Source: an uncultured Dorea sp.
GTDB taxonomy: Bacteria > Bacillota_A > Clostridia > Lachnospirales > Lachnospiraceae
DNA length: 20,943 bases
Assembly (NCBI GenBank): GCA_910579015.1
Contig: CAJTRO010000026.1
Location: forward strand, 1 to 20,943
Direction: 5' to 3'
Part shown: positions 1 to 6,699 of the stretch, piece after piece
Layout of the letters: each line of letters begins with the position of its first letter
Position numbering within the stretch: position 1 is the first letter of the stretch
Position numbers and translations under genes: made by a program
Notes under the pieces: model-generated
What the model saw: the letters and a program-made list of their open reading frames with translations, nothing else
The model's database searches: none
Told to the model about the DNA's origin: nothing

Positions 1-796
1 CTTTCCCTGTATCATAATATAATTTACCATTTACTCTTACCATAGGGATTCTGTCATACATTGCATCTGCTTCTTCCTGTTTGGGCAGTTGCTCTTCATC
101 CAAATCCAATCCCAGCATATTTCGTATATTGCTTATATATTCCGGATCTTTCACCATATCATCCGTGATCATATAACTGGAAATGGGATTCTGCCATGAA
201 ATCACAAAAATATCTCTGTCTTCTATGTCAAAGGTAGACAGAATCAATGCCATTTCCTCTGGTGAGGCACCTTTTAATGCTATCATCTCTTCCAAAGTTT
301 TCTCACGGTTGGTTCCTTGCATCAGCCCAAAACGATAGTCATTCTCTGCCATTTGCCAAACATAAACCTCCAGCCCCTTAAAGGTTCCAACCTCAAAATA
401 TTCTGGGTATTTTTCACGCAATTTCGCTATTTCAGGCGAGTTCCACTCATATTCTGATTCAAGACCATCGGGAATATGAGTGACACTTACTTCTTTAAAC
501 AAGATTGCACCGCCATCTGCCATAAGGTGATTCGCAATCCACTCGTCTGTTGGATAATCTTTATATTCACATATCCTGTCATCAGTTTCCCCATTCAGAT
601 AGCCAATTTGTGTTCCGCAATCACTTTTAGATATTGTGCAAAAAGGCGCGTATGTCCTATCTTCCCATATAATAGCCATATACTTATCACCTTCAGTAGT
701 GCTCATATCAATTAAATTTGTGTTTTTTCCACATACACACAACACAATTAAAACAAGACTGCATAAGCAAACAATACCGTATAATCTCTTTTTCAT
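1..796 (-). CDS. Exported or lipoprotein-like protein of unknown function (3' end outside window)
   Basis: Open frame from ATG at 796 through the window edge: 265 codons without a stop, so the C terminus is missing. GAGGAG lies 8 nt before the ATG. The N terminus MKKRLYGIVCLCSLVLIVLC is a basic residue run followed by a hydrophobic core, so the product is exported. Cysteines at 20-22 could be a lipoprotein attachment site, but the lipobox is not canonical. The remainder is acidic and soluble, rich in aromatic residues (YMAIIWEDRTY near 39, EYEWN near 115, VRVNGKLYYDTGK at the edge), with Cys residues in APFCTISKSDC. I do not recognise a catalytic motif and assign no function. The gene has its own promoter, lies beyond the tsf terminator, and is visibly more AT-rich in composition and codon use than rpsB-tsf, which suggests accessory DNA. 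Confidence 0.8.
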   Translation of the reverse strand, partial: MKKRLYGIVCLCSLVLIVLCVCGKNTNLIDMSTTEGDKYMAIIWEDRTYAPFCTISKSDCGTQIGYLNGETDDRICEYKDYPTDEWIANHLMADGGAILFKEVSVTHIPDGLESEYEWNSPEIAKLREKYPEYFEVGTFKGLEVYVWQMAENDYRFGLMQGTNREKTLEEMIALKGASPEEMALILSTFDIEDRDIFVISWQNPISSYMITDDMVKDPEYISNIRNMLGLDLDEEQLPKQEEADAMYDRIPMVRVNGKLYYDTGK

Positions 797-824
797 GGCT
801 ATTCTCCTCAAAAATATATTTTAT

Positions 825-853
825 ATCATACTATATTTTATTGCATATTTCAA
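825..853 (-). promoter_or_regulatory. Sigma-A promoter of the exported-protein gene
   Basis: Reading the minus strand, the -35 box TTGAAA (848-853) and the -10 box TATGAT (825-830) are separated by 17 bp, in strongly AT-rich DNA. The predicted start of transcription is about 20 nt before the GAGGAG ribosome binding site of the gene ending at 796. Confidence 0.6.
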
Positions 854-909
854 TGCAGGGTAAATAGTCAGAATTGTTTCCGGCTTCTCCCCATCGTCTT
901 ACAGTCAAA

Positions 910-940
910 TAAGCCTGCCAACTGATTGCTGATAGGCTTA
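910..940 (-). other. Stem-loop in the tsf / exported-protein intergenic region
   Basis: TAAGCCT (minus strand 940-934) pairs with AGGCTTA (916-910), with a second short stem CAGC/GTTG inside. The following minus-strand bases (TTTGAC) are only a weak U tract. It could be a secondary terminator or a remnant of one; function is not certain. The rest of 797-1203 holds the tsf terminator and the downstream promoter, and I see no gene in it. Confidence 0.35.
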
Positions 941-1120
941 CCAAATAATCTCGCAATTTGAAATTCACAGAATATTAAAATTATCAAAACATATTAGTAT
1001 AATACTTTAAATCTTTCGTATACACTGGTACTTTATTTGCTTCTAAAAATGGAAAATATCTTCTCTTTCGCTCATCTGCTAACGGGTATGCTCCATTCCC
1101 AGTCCCTGATTGAATTAATT

Positions 1121-1165
1121 GCAAAAACCCTTGCAAATGGCATTCACACACCACTTACAAGGGTT
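1121..1165 (-). terminator. Factor-independent terminator after tsf
   Basis: A 15-bp stem pairs 1151-1165 with 1126-1140, without mismatches apart from two G-U pairs, around a 10-nt loop (1141-1150). On the minus strand the stem runs into TTTTTGC. It lies 39 nt past the tsf stop and ends the rpsB-tsf unit, so pyrH and frr, which follow tsf in many Firmicutes, are not cotranscribed here. Confidence 0.85.
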
Positions 1166-1203
1166 CTCATTCTCATATCTATTCGCCTGTTTTCAGCAAA
1201 TTT

Positions 1204-2139
1204 CTACGCATTCATCTGTGCCGCAACCTCAGCCGCAAAATCCTCATTCTTCTTCTCAAGTCCTTCACCCGTCTCAAAACGGATAAATCTCTTCAGAGTA
1301 ACCTCTGAACCAACCTCCTTGGAAACAGCCTCAAGATACTTGGCAACTGTCTCTTTATTCTCAGCCTTAACATACTCCTGCTCTAACAGACATACTTCCT
1401 TCAGCTCTTTGCTGAGACGTCCTGCGATCATCTTCTCGATAATATTCTCCGGCTTGTTCGCATTCTTCGGATCGTTCTTAGCCTGAGCCATCAGGATCTC
1501 TTTCTCATGCTCCTTGTAATCCTCCGGTACTTCGTCCGTAGACACATACTTCGGATTCAGAGCAGCAATCTGCATAGCAATGTTCTTAAGCGCTTCCTTC
1601 ACAGTATCGGAAGCATTATCTGTCTTCGCCTCTACAAGAACACCGATCTTACCGCCTGCATGGATGTAAGATACTACAATACCATCCTCAGATACAATCT
1701 TCTCAAATCTTCTGATGTTCATGTTCTCGCCAATCTTAGCGATCATGGCAGCCAACTTCTCATCAACAGTTACAGAAGTATCAAGCGCCCATGGCTCTGC
1801 CTTGAAAGCTTCGATGTCAGCAGACTCTGTATCGGCAGCCTGCTCCACTACTTCCTTAACATAAGTTCTGAATACTTCATTCTTAGCCACAAAATCTGTC
1901 TCAGCATTCACTTCCACGATTGCAGCCACTTTATCTCCATCCTTGATCGTCGTTGATACGATACCCTCTGCGGCAATCCTGCCCGCCTTCTTCTGTGCGG
2001 TTGCAAGTCCCTTCTCACGCAGGAACTCAATTGCCTTGTCGAAATCGCCGTCTGTCTCAGTCAGAGCCTTCTTGCAGTCCATCATGCCTGCACCGGTCTG
2101 CTCCCTTAACTCTTTTACCATACTAGCTGTAATTGCCAT
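1204..2139 (-). CDS. tsf: Translation elongation factor EF-Ts
   Basis: EF-Ts is the cytosolic nucleotide exchange factor that releases GDP from EF-Tu. The 311-residue product has the N-terminal UBA-like domain (about 1-55, LREQTGAGMMDCKKAL) and the hallmark TDFVAKN at 81-87, which contacts the EF-Tu nucleotide-binding domain. The subdomain with FLREKGLATAQKKAGRIAAEG links them, and the C-terminal dimerisation/coiled-coil part is present. The start at 2139 is chosen because GGAGG lies 8 nt upstream and because MAITASMVKELREQTG matches family starts; an in-frame extension to 2187 would run through the intergenic hairpin and lacks a ribosome binding site. The gene follows rpsB by 107 nt and precedes a strong terminator. 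Length and motifs are normal for the family. Confidence 0.98.
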   Translation of the reverse strand: MAITASMVKELREQTGAGMMDCKKALTETDGDFDKAIEFLREKGLATAQKKAGRIAAEGIVSTTIKDGDKVAAIVEVNAETDFVAKNEVFRTYVKEVVEQAADTESADIEAFKAEPWALDTSVTVDEKLAAMIAKIGENMNIRRFEKIVSEDGIVVSYIHAGGKIGVLVEAKTDNASDTVKEALKNIAMQIAALNPKYVSTDEVPEDYKEHEKEILMAQAKNDPKNANKPENIIEKMIAGRLSKELKEVCLLEQEYVKAENKETVAKYLEAVSKEVGSEVTLKRFIRFETGEGLEKKNEDFAAEVAAQMNA

Positions 2140-2165
2140 CTTCTTATCCTCCAAATAATCATTCA

Positions 2166-2220
2166 TCTGCCGGGAACTGCATATCATCTGATCTCCATCA
2201 GATATACGCCTCCCGGCAGA
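2166..2220 (-). promoter_or_regulatory. Long stem-loop between rpsB and tsf
   Basis: TCTGCCGGGA (minus 2220-2211) pairs perfectly with TCCCGGCAGA (2175-2166). Inside it, ATCTGAT pairs with ATCAGAT around a GGAG loop, with further pairing between the two stems. There is no U tract, so it is unlikely to be a full terminator. It ends 15 nt before the tsf GGAGG. Plausible roles are RNA processing, transcript stabilisation or tuning of tsf translation relative to rpsB. Confidence 0.6.
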
Positions 2221-2246
2221 CCTTATACTATAATCCTATATATAAT

Positions 2247-2996
2247 CTATTCCTCTGCTGCTTCCTCGTATGCACCCTCAGCATCCTCTTCGTACAGCCC
2301 GTCATCTCCGGTCATACCCTGATTTGCCTCGATCACAGCGTCAGCCATCTTAGATACGATCAGCTTCACAGCACGGATCGCGTCATCATTACCCGGGATC
2401 ACATAGTCAAGCTCCTCCGGATCGCAGTTGGTATCAGCAATACCGATCAACGGAATTCCAAGAGTGTGTGCTTCCTGTACACAGATTCTTTCCTTCTTAG
2501 GATCAACAACGAAGATTGCATCCGGGAGCTGCTTCATCTCCTTGATACCGCCAAGGTTTCTCTCCAGCTTCTCCCATTCCTTCTTCAACTGGATAACTTC
2601 CTTCTTCGGCAATACATCGAAAGTTCCATCCTCTGACATTCTCTCAATCTCTTTCAAACGTGCAACTCTGCTCTTGATCGTCTTGAAGTTCGTCAGCATA
2701 CCTCCAAGCCATCTCTCGTTCACATAGAACATTCCGCAACGCTCTGCCTCTGTTCTGATCGCATCCTGCGCCTGCTTCTTCGTTCCTACAAACAGAACTG
2801 TACCGCCCTCTGATGCAATATCAGATACTGCCTGATAAGCCTCGTCCACCTTGCCTACAGACTTCTGTAAGTCGATGATATAGATGCCGTTCCTCTCAGT
2901 ATAAATGTAAGGAGCCATCTTAGGGTTCCATCTTCTTGTCTGATGTCCAAAATGAACACCTGCTTCCAAAAGTTGCTTCATTGAAATAACGCTCAT
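2247..2996 (-). CDS. rpsB: 30S ribosomal protein S2
   Basis: S2 binds the head-body junction of the small ribosomal subunit. The 249-residue product starts MSVISMKQLLEAGVHFGHQTRRWNPKM, the classic S2 N terminus. It continues with IYIIDLQKSV, FVGTKKQAQ, NERWLGGMLTNFKTI, a coiled-coil hairpin around residues 110-165, PDAIFVVDPKKE, GIPLIGIADTNCDPE and PGNDDAIRAV. The C-terminal tail is acidic (EEDAEGAYEEAAEE), as in other Firmicutes. The start at 2996 has GGAGG 8 nt upstream. An upstream in-frame reading to 3164 runs through the leader RNA and is not family-like. It is the first gene of rpsB-tsf, with a promoter at 3193-3221 and a leader of about 190 nt that could be an autoregulatory target. 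Confidence 0.98.
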   Translation of the reverse strand: MSVISMKQLLEAGVHFGHQTRRWNPKMAPYIYTERNGIYIIDLQKSVGKVDEAYQAVSDIASEGGTVLFVGTKKQAQDAIRTEAERCGMFYVNERWLGGMLTNFKTIKSRVARLKEIERMSEDGTFDVLPKKEVIQLKKEWEKLERNLGGIKEMKQLPDAIFVVDPKKERICVQEAHTLGIPLIGIADTNCDPEELDYVIPGNDDAIRAVKLIVSKMADAVIEANQGMTGDDGLYEEDAEGAYEEAAEE

Positions 2997-3186
2997 GTTT
3001 CTTTCCTCCATCTTGGTTTTTTGCTTCCGCATATGTGTAAATCCTTGAAACCGGCTGAAAAACCGTCCGAAAATATCGGATCCTGCCACCGAACCTGTAT
3101 CGGTGAAAGGCTCATCTGTCTTCGTACAGCCCAATGCCATCAGCACAGGCACCCTCTCGGACAAACAAATGCGTGATTTTTACGAC
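2997..3186 (-). promoter_or_regulatory. Structured 5' leader of rpsB (candidate autoregulatory or attenuator RNA)
   Basis: The distance from the predicted transcription start to the rpsB ATG is about 190 nt. On the minus strand GTCCGA (3162-3157) pairs with TCGGAC (3070-3065) and encloses three local hairpins: TGCC/GGCA-type pairing at 3151-3135, a stem near 3131-3109, and CACCGA/TCGGTG at 3105-3087. The closing 3' arm can alternatively pair with TCCGA at 3080-3076, a short hairpin followed by CGGTTTTT. The two folds are mutually exclusive. Autogenous control by S2 is known in E. coli; I cannot match this leader to a named family, so its role is inferred. Confidence 0.45.
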
Positions 3187-3192
3187 CTTCTC

Positions 3193-3221
3193 ATGATAAC
3201 ACAAAAGCCTTGCGATTGCAA
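3193..3221 (-). promoter_or_regulatory. Sigma-A promoter of rpsB-tsf
   Basis: The -35 TTGCAA (3216-3221) and -10 TATCAT (3193-3198) are separated by 17 bp. The -35 box sits in the loop and 3' arm of the terminator hairpin of the upstream NlpC/P60 gene, so terminator and promoter physically overlap. Confidence 0.6.
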
Positions 3222-3228
3222 GGCTTTT
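3203..3228 (-). terminator. Terminator of the NlpC/P60 gene, structurally bidirectional
   Basis: AAAAGCCTTGC (minus 3228-3218) pairs over 11 bp with GCAAGGCTTTT (3213-3203), with a 4-nt loop. The hairpin begins 17 nt past the stop of the gene ending at 3246. T tracts flank it on both strands, so it could stop transcription from either side. Confidence 0.8.
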
Positions 3229-3245
3229 TCCATACTATGTAATCT

Positions 3246-4439
3246 TTACCAATAACGGCGATACCACGGAGAACCATATACGCTGGCAACCTTCACAAAA
3301 TCTCCCGGTTCCGGAGCATGTATCATCTGGCCTCCTCCGATATAAATCCCGACATGTCCAGGATAACATACGATATCTCCAGGCATAGGACTGCTGACTG
3401 CTTTACCGCCGCCCCCCTGCGGACCTGAGGTACGCGGGATGCTGATCCCGGCCACTCTGTGGCAATACTGCGTAAGTCCGGAACAATCCAACCCAGATCC
3501 CGGAGTAGTGCCTCCCCATACATACGGCACACCTATCTGGCTGCGCGCCGCCGCCACGATAGTCTGTCCAACCGAAGCGTTGCCGGTTCCGGTATACCCC
3601 CCGTTGCCACTGTTATTATTATTACTGCTGTTGTTATTACCGCTGTTGTTGTTATTCCCTGTATTGGCATTATTCGGTGTATTCTGTGTGGAATCCCCCC
3701 GGTTTCCTCCACCGTTATTCCTGTTATTATTCGCTTCCGCTATCTGTGCCTGCCGGGCTTCTTCCGCACGACGGCGTTCTTCCTCTTCCTTACGTCTCTG
3801 CTCCTCGACCGCCTTCGCTACTGCCTCGGCTGCCGCCTGAATCTGCTGATCAAGATCCGCCACTTCGGCACTCTTCGTCTCAATCATCGTATTCAGTTCG
3901 CCTTCCTTCGCTTCATACTCATCCTGCAAGGATTCAAGCTTCGCCTTGTCCTCCTCCAGACCGGCCTTCAGATCGGCAATCTGCTGTTTTGTCTCCGCAT
4001 ATTCCTTAAGCTGTTCCCTGTCATATGTATGTACATTCTGAACATATTCCGCCTTATTAAGCAGATCTGAGAAATTCTCAGCTGTTACCAGTGACTCAAG
4101 AGCCGTCGTATCGCCTTCCTCATACATATATTTGATACGGATCTTCATGGCCTCATACTGCTCGCGCTCCTTCGCCTCAGCGGCCACAAGATCGTCCTGT
4201 GCCTGTAAAATCTCTTCACCCTTCTGAACCAGATCCTCCTCTAATTCTCCGAGTTTGGTCATTATATCAGTCAGCTCCTTCTGCAAGGAATTTACCTCAC
4301 TCTGTTTCTCGGCTTTATTCTCCTTCAGATCGCTTACTTCTTTGTTCAATTCATCAACTGTAGGCGCCGCCATAACCGGTGTTACAATCAGAGAGCTGGC
4401 AATAGCAACAGATAACAGTCTTGTTCCAAATTTCTTCAT
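3246..4439 (-). CDS. Secreted PcsB/CwlO-like peptidoglycan hydrolase with C-terminal NlpC/P60 domain
   Basis: The 397-residue product cuts peptide cross-bridges or stems in the cell wall, by family analogy a D,L-endopeptidase. It has a signal peptide (1-25, cleavage near VMA|AP), a long coiled coil (about 30-235) resembling the PcsB/CwlO N-terminal module, and an Asn/Gly/Ser-rich linker (about 237-285). The NlpC/P60 domain (about 289-397) has catalytic Cys319 in LDCSGL, His362 in GHVGIYIG and His374 in MIHAPEPGD. The start at 4439 is preferred because AAGGATGG precedes it and the signal peptide starts cleanly; an ATG at 4463 would add eight residues but has no usable ribosome binding site. 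It is a single-gene unit with a consensus promoter, a WalR-box-like site and a terminator. In related proteins the coiled coil is a docking platform for FtsEX-type activators; none is visible here. Confidence 0.95.
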   Translation of the reverse strand: MKKFGTRLLSVAIASSLIVTPVMAAPTVDELNKEVSDLKENKAEKQSEVNSLQKELTDIMTKLGELEEDLVQKGEEILQAQDDLVAAEAKEREQYEAMKIRIKYMYEEGDTTALESLVTAENFSDLLNKAEYVQNVHTYDREQLKEYAETKQQIADLKAGLEEDKAKLESLQDEYEAKEGELNTMIETKSAEVADLDQQIQAAAEAVAKAVEEQRRKEEEERRRAEEARQAQIAEANNNRNNGGGNRGDSTQNTPNNANTGNNNNSGNNNSSNNNNSGNGGYTGTGNASVGQTIVAAARSQIGVPYVWGGTTPGSGLDCSGLTQYCHRVAGISIPRTSGPQGGGGKAVSSPMPGDIVCYPGHVGIYIGGGQMIHAPEPGDFVKVASVYGSPWYRRYW

Positions 4440-4517
4440 CTTTAAACCATCCTTTTTACGCATTTTTTATACTCATTTAACCCTCATTTGATATAGAAAC
4501 CCCTACATCTGGTAACA

Positions 4518-4546
4518 ATTATAACTCAGCCAACCATTAATTGCAA
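4518..4546 (-). promoter_or_regulatory. Strong sigma-A promoter of the NlpC/P60 gene
   Basis: The -35 TTGCAA (4541-4546) and a perfect -10 TATAAT (4518-4523) are 17 bp apart. The untranslated leader would be about 70 nt. Confidence 0.8.
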
Positions 4547-4552
4547 CATCTT

Positions 4553-4569
4553 TTAATAATTTTGTAACA
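4553..4569 (-). promoter_or_regulatory. WalR (YycF)-box-like operator
   Basis: Minus strand TGTTAC-N5-TATTAA matches the WalR consensus TGTWAH-N5-TGTWAH at 11 of 12 positions. It sits 6 bp upstream of the -35 box of a peptidoglycan hydrolase gene, the kind of gene the WalRK two-component system controls in Bacillus and Staphylococcus. Two direct TGTAAACA copies (plus strand 4592-4599 and 4636-4643) lie further upstream. Confidence 0.4.
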
Positions 4570-4694
4570 TTTTCTTTTATATCCATTTTCATGTAAACAG
4601 ATGTTCCTCGCCGTCTGAGCGTGCGCAAACGTATCTGTAAACAAGAAAATCTGCCGGAAATTCCTGCGACCAGATTATGTGCCGGCACACATAA

Positions 4695-4738
4695 ACAGGG
4701 AGTGTTGCGAAATATAATTTATGCGCAGCACCCCCTGT
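4695..4738 (-). terminator. Long hairpin upstream of the NlpC/P60 gene, weak terminator candidate
   Basis: A 15-position stem pairs 4695-4709 with 4724-4738, with one A-C mismatch and one G-U pair, closing a 14-nt AT-rich loop. The minus-strand continuation TTTATGTG is a poor U tract. It is the only hairpin I found between the CPBP protease gene and the next promoter, so it may end that transcript. Confidence 0.45.
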
Positions 4739-4768
4739 AACTATCAATCCATATTCCAATCTGCATAT

Positions 4769-4949
4769 CCCAAAATACTGAATCTTATCCACTGCATTCC
4801 ATAAATGCTGAACCTAATCCATCACATTTCCATAGATGCTGAACCTAATCCATCACATTTCCATAAACGCTGAATACTATCCACTGCATTTCCATAAATG
4901 CTGAACACTATCCACCACTTCCATAAATAGAACCCTATCCATCGCATAT
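4769..4949. repeat. Minisatellite: about six tandem units of 29-31 bp
   Basis: Units run 4769-4798, 4799-4829, 4830-4860, 4861-4891, 4892-4920 and 4921-4949. The second and third units are 31 bp long and differ at one base; outer units diverge and two have lost 2 bp. Units abut without spacers. Most unit junctions contain CATTT-ccat-AAATG or a close variant, a small inverted repeat (minus strand CATTT ATGG AAATG). The period is not a multiple of three and stop codons occur in the frames, so it is non-coding. It lies 52 nt past the CPBP gene stop. Confidence 0.9.
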
Positions 4950-5001
4950 CCCGCATAAGGATAGATTCCCGCCTGCGCCTCCCGCAAACGACAACGCATT
5001 T

Positions 5002-5940
5002 CTATGCAGATGCCAGATTCTCATTCTCTCCAGACGTATCCGGCGTATCCGGCCTCTCTTCAATCCTCTGGACAAGCAGAAACATCGTCGACGCCACAAA
5101 TGCACATACTACCGTGACAATCCCCACACGCATCTTATCCGCCAGAAGCCAGTCAAGCAGATGATATTCTGTTCCCAGTACAGACAACAGATTCATCGCA
5201 ATATGTGCTGCGATCGGCGCCTTGACAGAGCCGTACTTCTCATAGAGATATGCAAGCATCATGCCCGTGAACACTCCGTAGAGCATCTGCACCATATTCA
5301 TATGTGCAAACCCGAAAACCATTGCCGAATACAGGGCCGCTTGCAGATACGTTCCCCTCTCCCGCAGGCGCTTAAAGAGCAGACCACGGTAGACCAGTTC
5401 CTCACACACAGGCGCCAGGATCCCCAGCGCAATCACCTGCACAGGAAGCGGGGACGAATAGAATGCTCCTATCGTCTCTTCATATGCCTCGCTCATCTTC
5501 GACAGATTCCCTATGGCGATCAGATTGTTAAGTCCCAGGCACAACGCGAGTGCCATCAGAAGTCCGGCCGCGTACTTCCACAGCGGAGCTTTCCGATTGG
5601 GGATCACCCCCATCTGCTTCTCCTTCACGCGGTCTCTGTGAAAGAAGAAGAGCATGATCGGGATCGTGATCACTGCCGCCACGCCTTCAATCACCGCCGA
5701 AGCGCCTATATATTGTTCCAGGATCTTATCATACAGCTTAAGCATCTCATCTTCATTCTGCATCACAGCCATCGCCATATCCTGATCCACCATCATATAC
5801 ATCATGGTCAGTACACCCATAGCGATCATGCCCACGCCGATCCCAATCGCCGCCTTTAATATAACCGGTCCCCACAGATACCAGATACGCTTCCCGTAAT
5901 CCTCCGGCATAGGCGGAATCTGCCTGTATTGCTGTTCCAT
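5002..5940 (-). CDS. CPBP-family (Abi/Rce1-like) intramembrane glutamic metalloprotease
   Basis: A polytopic membrane protein of 312 residues with the three CPBP motifs: EExxxR at 180-185 (EELVYRG), FxxxH with His213 (FGFAHM), and HxxxN with His246 and Asn250 (HIAMNL). These residues form the active site in the Rce1 fold. Hydrophobic segments are visible near 22-50, 80-100, 122-145, 166-180, 198-212, 216-235 and 268-290, followed by a polar C-terminal tail. Family roles include processing of peptides or membrane proteins and bacteriocin self-immunity; nothing nearby looks like a bacteriocin, so the substrate is unknown. I chose ATG 5940 because GAGAGG is 6 nt upstream; the in-frame ATG at 5946 directly abuts that site. 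Confidence 0.92.
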   Translation of the reverse strand: MEQQYRQIPPMPEDYGKRIWYLWGPVILKAAIGIGVGMIAMGVLTMMYMMVDQDMAMAVMQNEDEMLKLYDKILEQYIGASAVIEGVAAVITIPIMLFFFHRDRVKEKQMGVIPNRKAPLWKYAAGLLMALALCLGLNNLIAIGNLSKMSEAYEETIGAFYSSPLPVQVIALGILAPVCEELVYRGLLFKRLRERGTYLQAALYSAMVFGFAHMNMVQMLYGVFTGMMLAYLYEKYGSVKAPIAAHIAMNLLSVLGTEYHLLDWLLADKMRVGIVTVVCAFVASTMFLLVQRIEERPDTPDTSGENENLASA

Positions 5941-5988
5941 ATCCATCCTCTCTTTCTTCTGTTGAATGTATTTCCGTATACCTTATTC

Positions 5989-6017
5989 ATTCTACTTCTC
6001 ATTTATGGAACATGCAA
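5989..6017 (-). promoter_or_regulatory. Probable promoter of the CPBP protease gene
   Basis: A -35-like TTGCAT (6012-6017) and a -10 TAGAAT (5989-5994) are 17 bp apart, with AT-rich DNA upstream. The -35 match is weak. Confidence 0.45.
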
Positions 6018-6128
6018 TTAAAAATATATTAAATTTTCTGCCGCCCATCCCCATATTATGCAGCCGCCCGTTATTCTCTGTGTTATCTTATGCATCCGGC
6101 ATCGCAAATCCTGAATCAGAGCGCCTCA

Positions 6129-6620
6129 TTACAGCTTAACCTTCACCACATCCACATCCAGATCCCACAAAAACTTATCCAGATCCTTAAAAGATAAGAA
6201 CACCGTCGCCGTATTCTCAAGCGGATGGATCCCAAGGCTCTTACACCTGCTAAGATCCTTATCGATAAAGAACTCCACCGCATGATCCGCGTCGTTCATC
6301 AGCCCGAACGGAGACACGCTTCCCTGCTTAAGCCCCAGATACTTCTCCAGGCGGTCCTCAGAGGCAAAGCTTAGGTTCCCTCCTCCCAGCTGTCTGCCAA
6401 GAGCCTTCAGATCCACCTTCTTGCTCTCCTCACAGGTCACGAGAAAATGCCTCTTTCCCTTGGAATCTCTTAGAAATAGATTCTTACACAAGGTTCCCTT
6501 CTCAGGCAGTCCCAGCCTGTCCATATCCTCCATAGTATGTACCGGTTCATGCTCTACAACCTCATACTTGATCTTCAGCTTATCTAACGCGTCATATACA
6601 CGCTTCTTCTGGTCTTCCAT
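6129..6620 (-). CDS. YbaK/ProX-type aminoacyl-tRNA deacylase (prolyl-tRNA editing domain protein)
   Basis: A cytosolic protein of 163 residues consisting of one YbaK/ProRS-INS-like domain. Such free-standing proteins hydrolyse mischarged aminoacyl-tRNA, typically Ala-tRNA(Pro). Seen in the sequence: the conserved lysine in GTLCKNLFL (Lys46), the HFLVTCEESKKVDL strand (58-71), the GSVSPFGL loop (100-107) and GIHPLENTATVFLS (130-143). The pattern is closer to ProX/ProXp-ala than to Cys-tRNA(Pro)-specific YbaK, but specificity cannot be fixed from sequence alone. The start at 6620 follows AAGGAG with an 11-nt gap. It has its own consensus promoter overlapping the 3' end of the upstream spacer, so it is likely a single-gene unit. 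Confidence 0.9.
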   Translation of the reverse strand: MEDQKKRVYDALDKLKIKYEVVEHEPVHTMEDMDRLGLPEKGTLCKNLFLRDSKGKRHFLVTCEESKKVDLKALGRQLGGGNLSFASEDRLEKYLGLKQGSVSPFGLMNDADHAVEFFIDKDLSRCKSLGIHPLENTATVFLSFKDLDKFLWDLDVDVVKVKL

Positions 6621-6660
6621 GTTATTGATTTCTCCTTATTTAGAATTATTTTATTATTAT

Positions 6661-6689
6661 ATTGTATACCTCAAAAAATGTAAAGTCAA
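6661..6689 (-). promoter_or_regulatory. Sigma-A promoter of the tRNA-editing gene
   Basis: The -35 TTGACT (6684-6689) and -10 TACAAT (6661-6666) are 17 bp apart. The -35 box ends 10 nt past the stop of the upstream gene. Confidence 0.75.
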
Positions 6690-6699
6690 AAAGCGCCGG

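Noticed and set aside
2997..3164. N-terminal extension of S2 from a TTG at 3164
   Set aside because: It reads through the structured leader, has no family counterpart, and the ATG at 2996 has an ideal GGAGG.
4503..4792. Short minus-strand frames between the tandem repeats and the NlpC/P60 promoter
   Set aside because: They run through the hairpin, promoter and repeat units and have no ribosome binding sites.
4769..4949. Regularly spaced repeats as a CRISPR array
   Set aside because: Units abut each other with no unique spacers and diverge along their whole length; no cas gene is in the window.
5161..5859. Plus-strand frame of 232 codons opposite the CPBP protease gene
   Set aside because: His/Arg-rich composition typical of an antisense shadow; the minus-strand frame has all three CPBP motifs.
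5998..6020. Similarity of ATTTATGGAACATGCAA near the CPBP promoter to the minisatellite unit
   Set aside because: Only a short match, in a different context and on the other strand; likely chance in AT-rich DNA.
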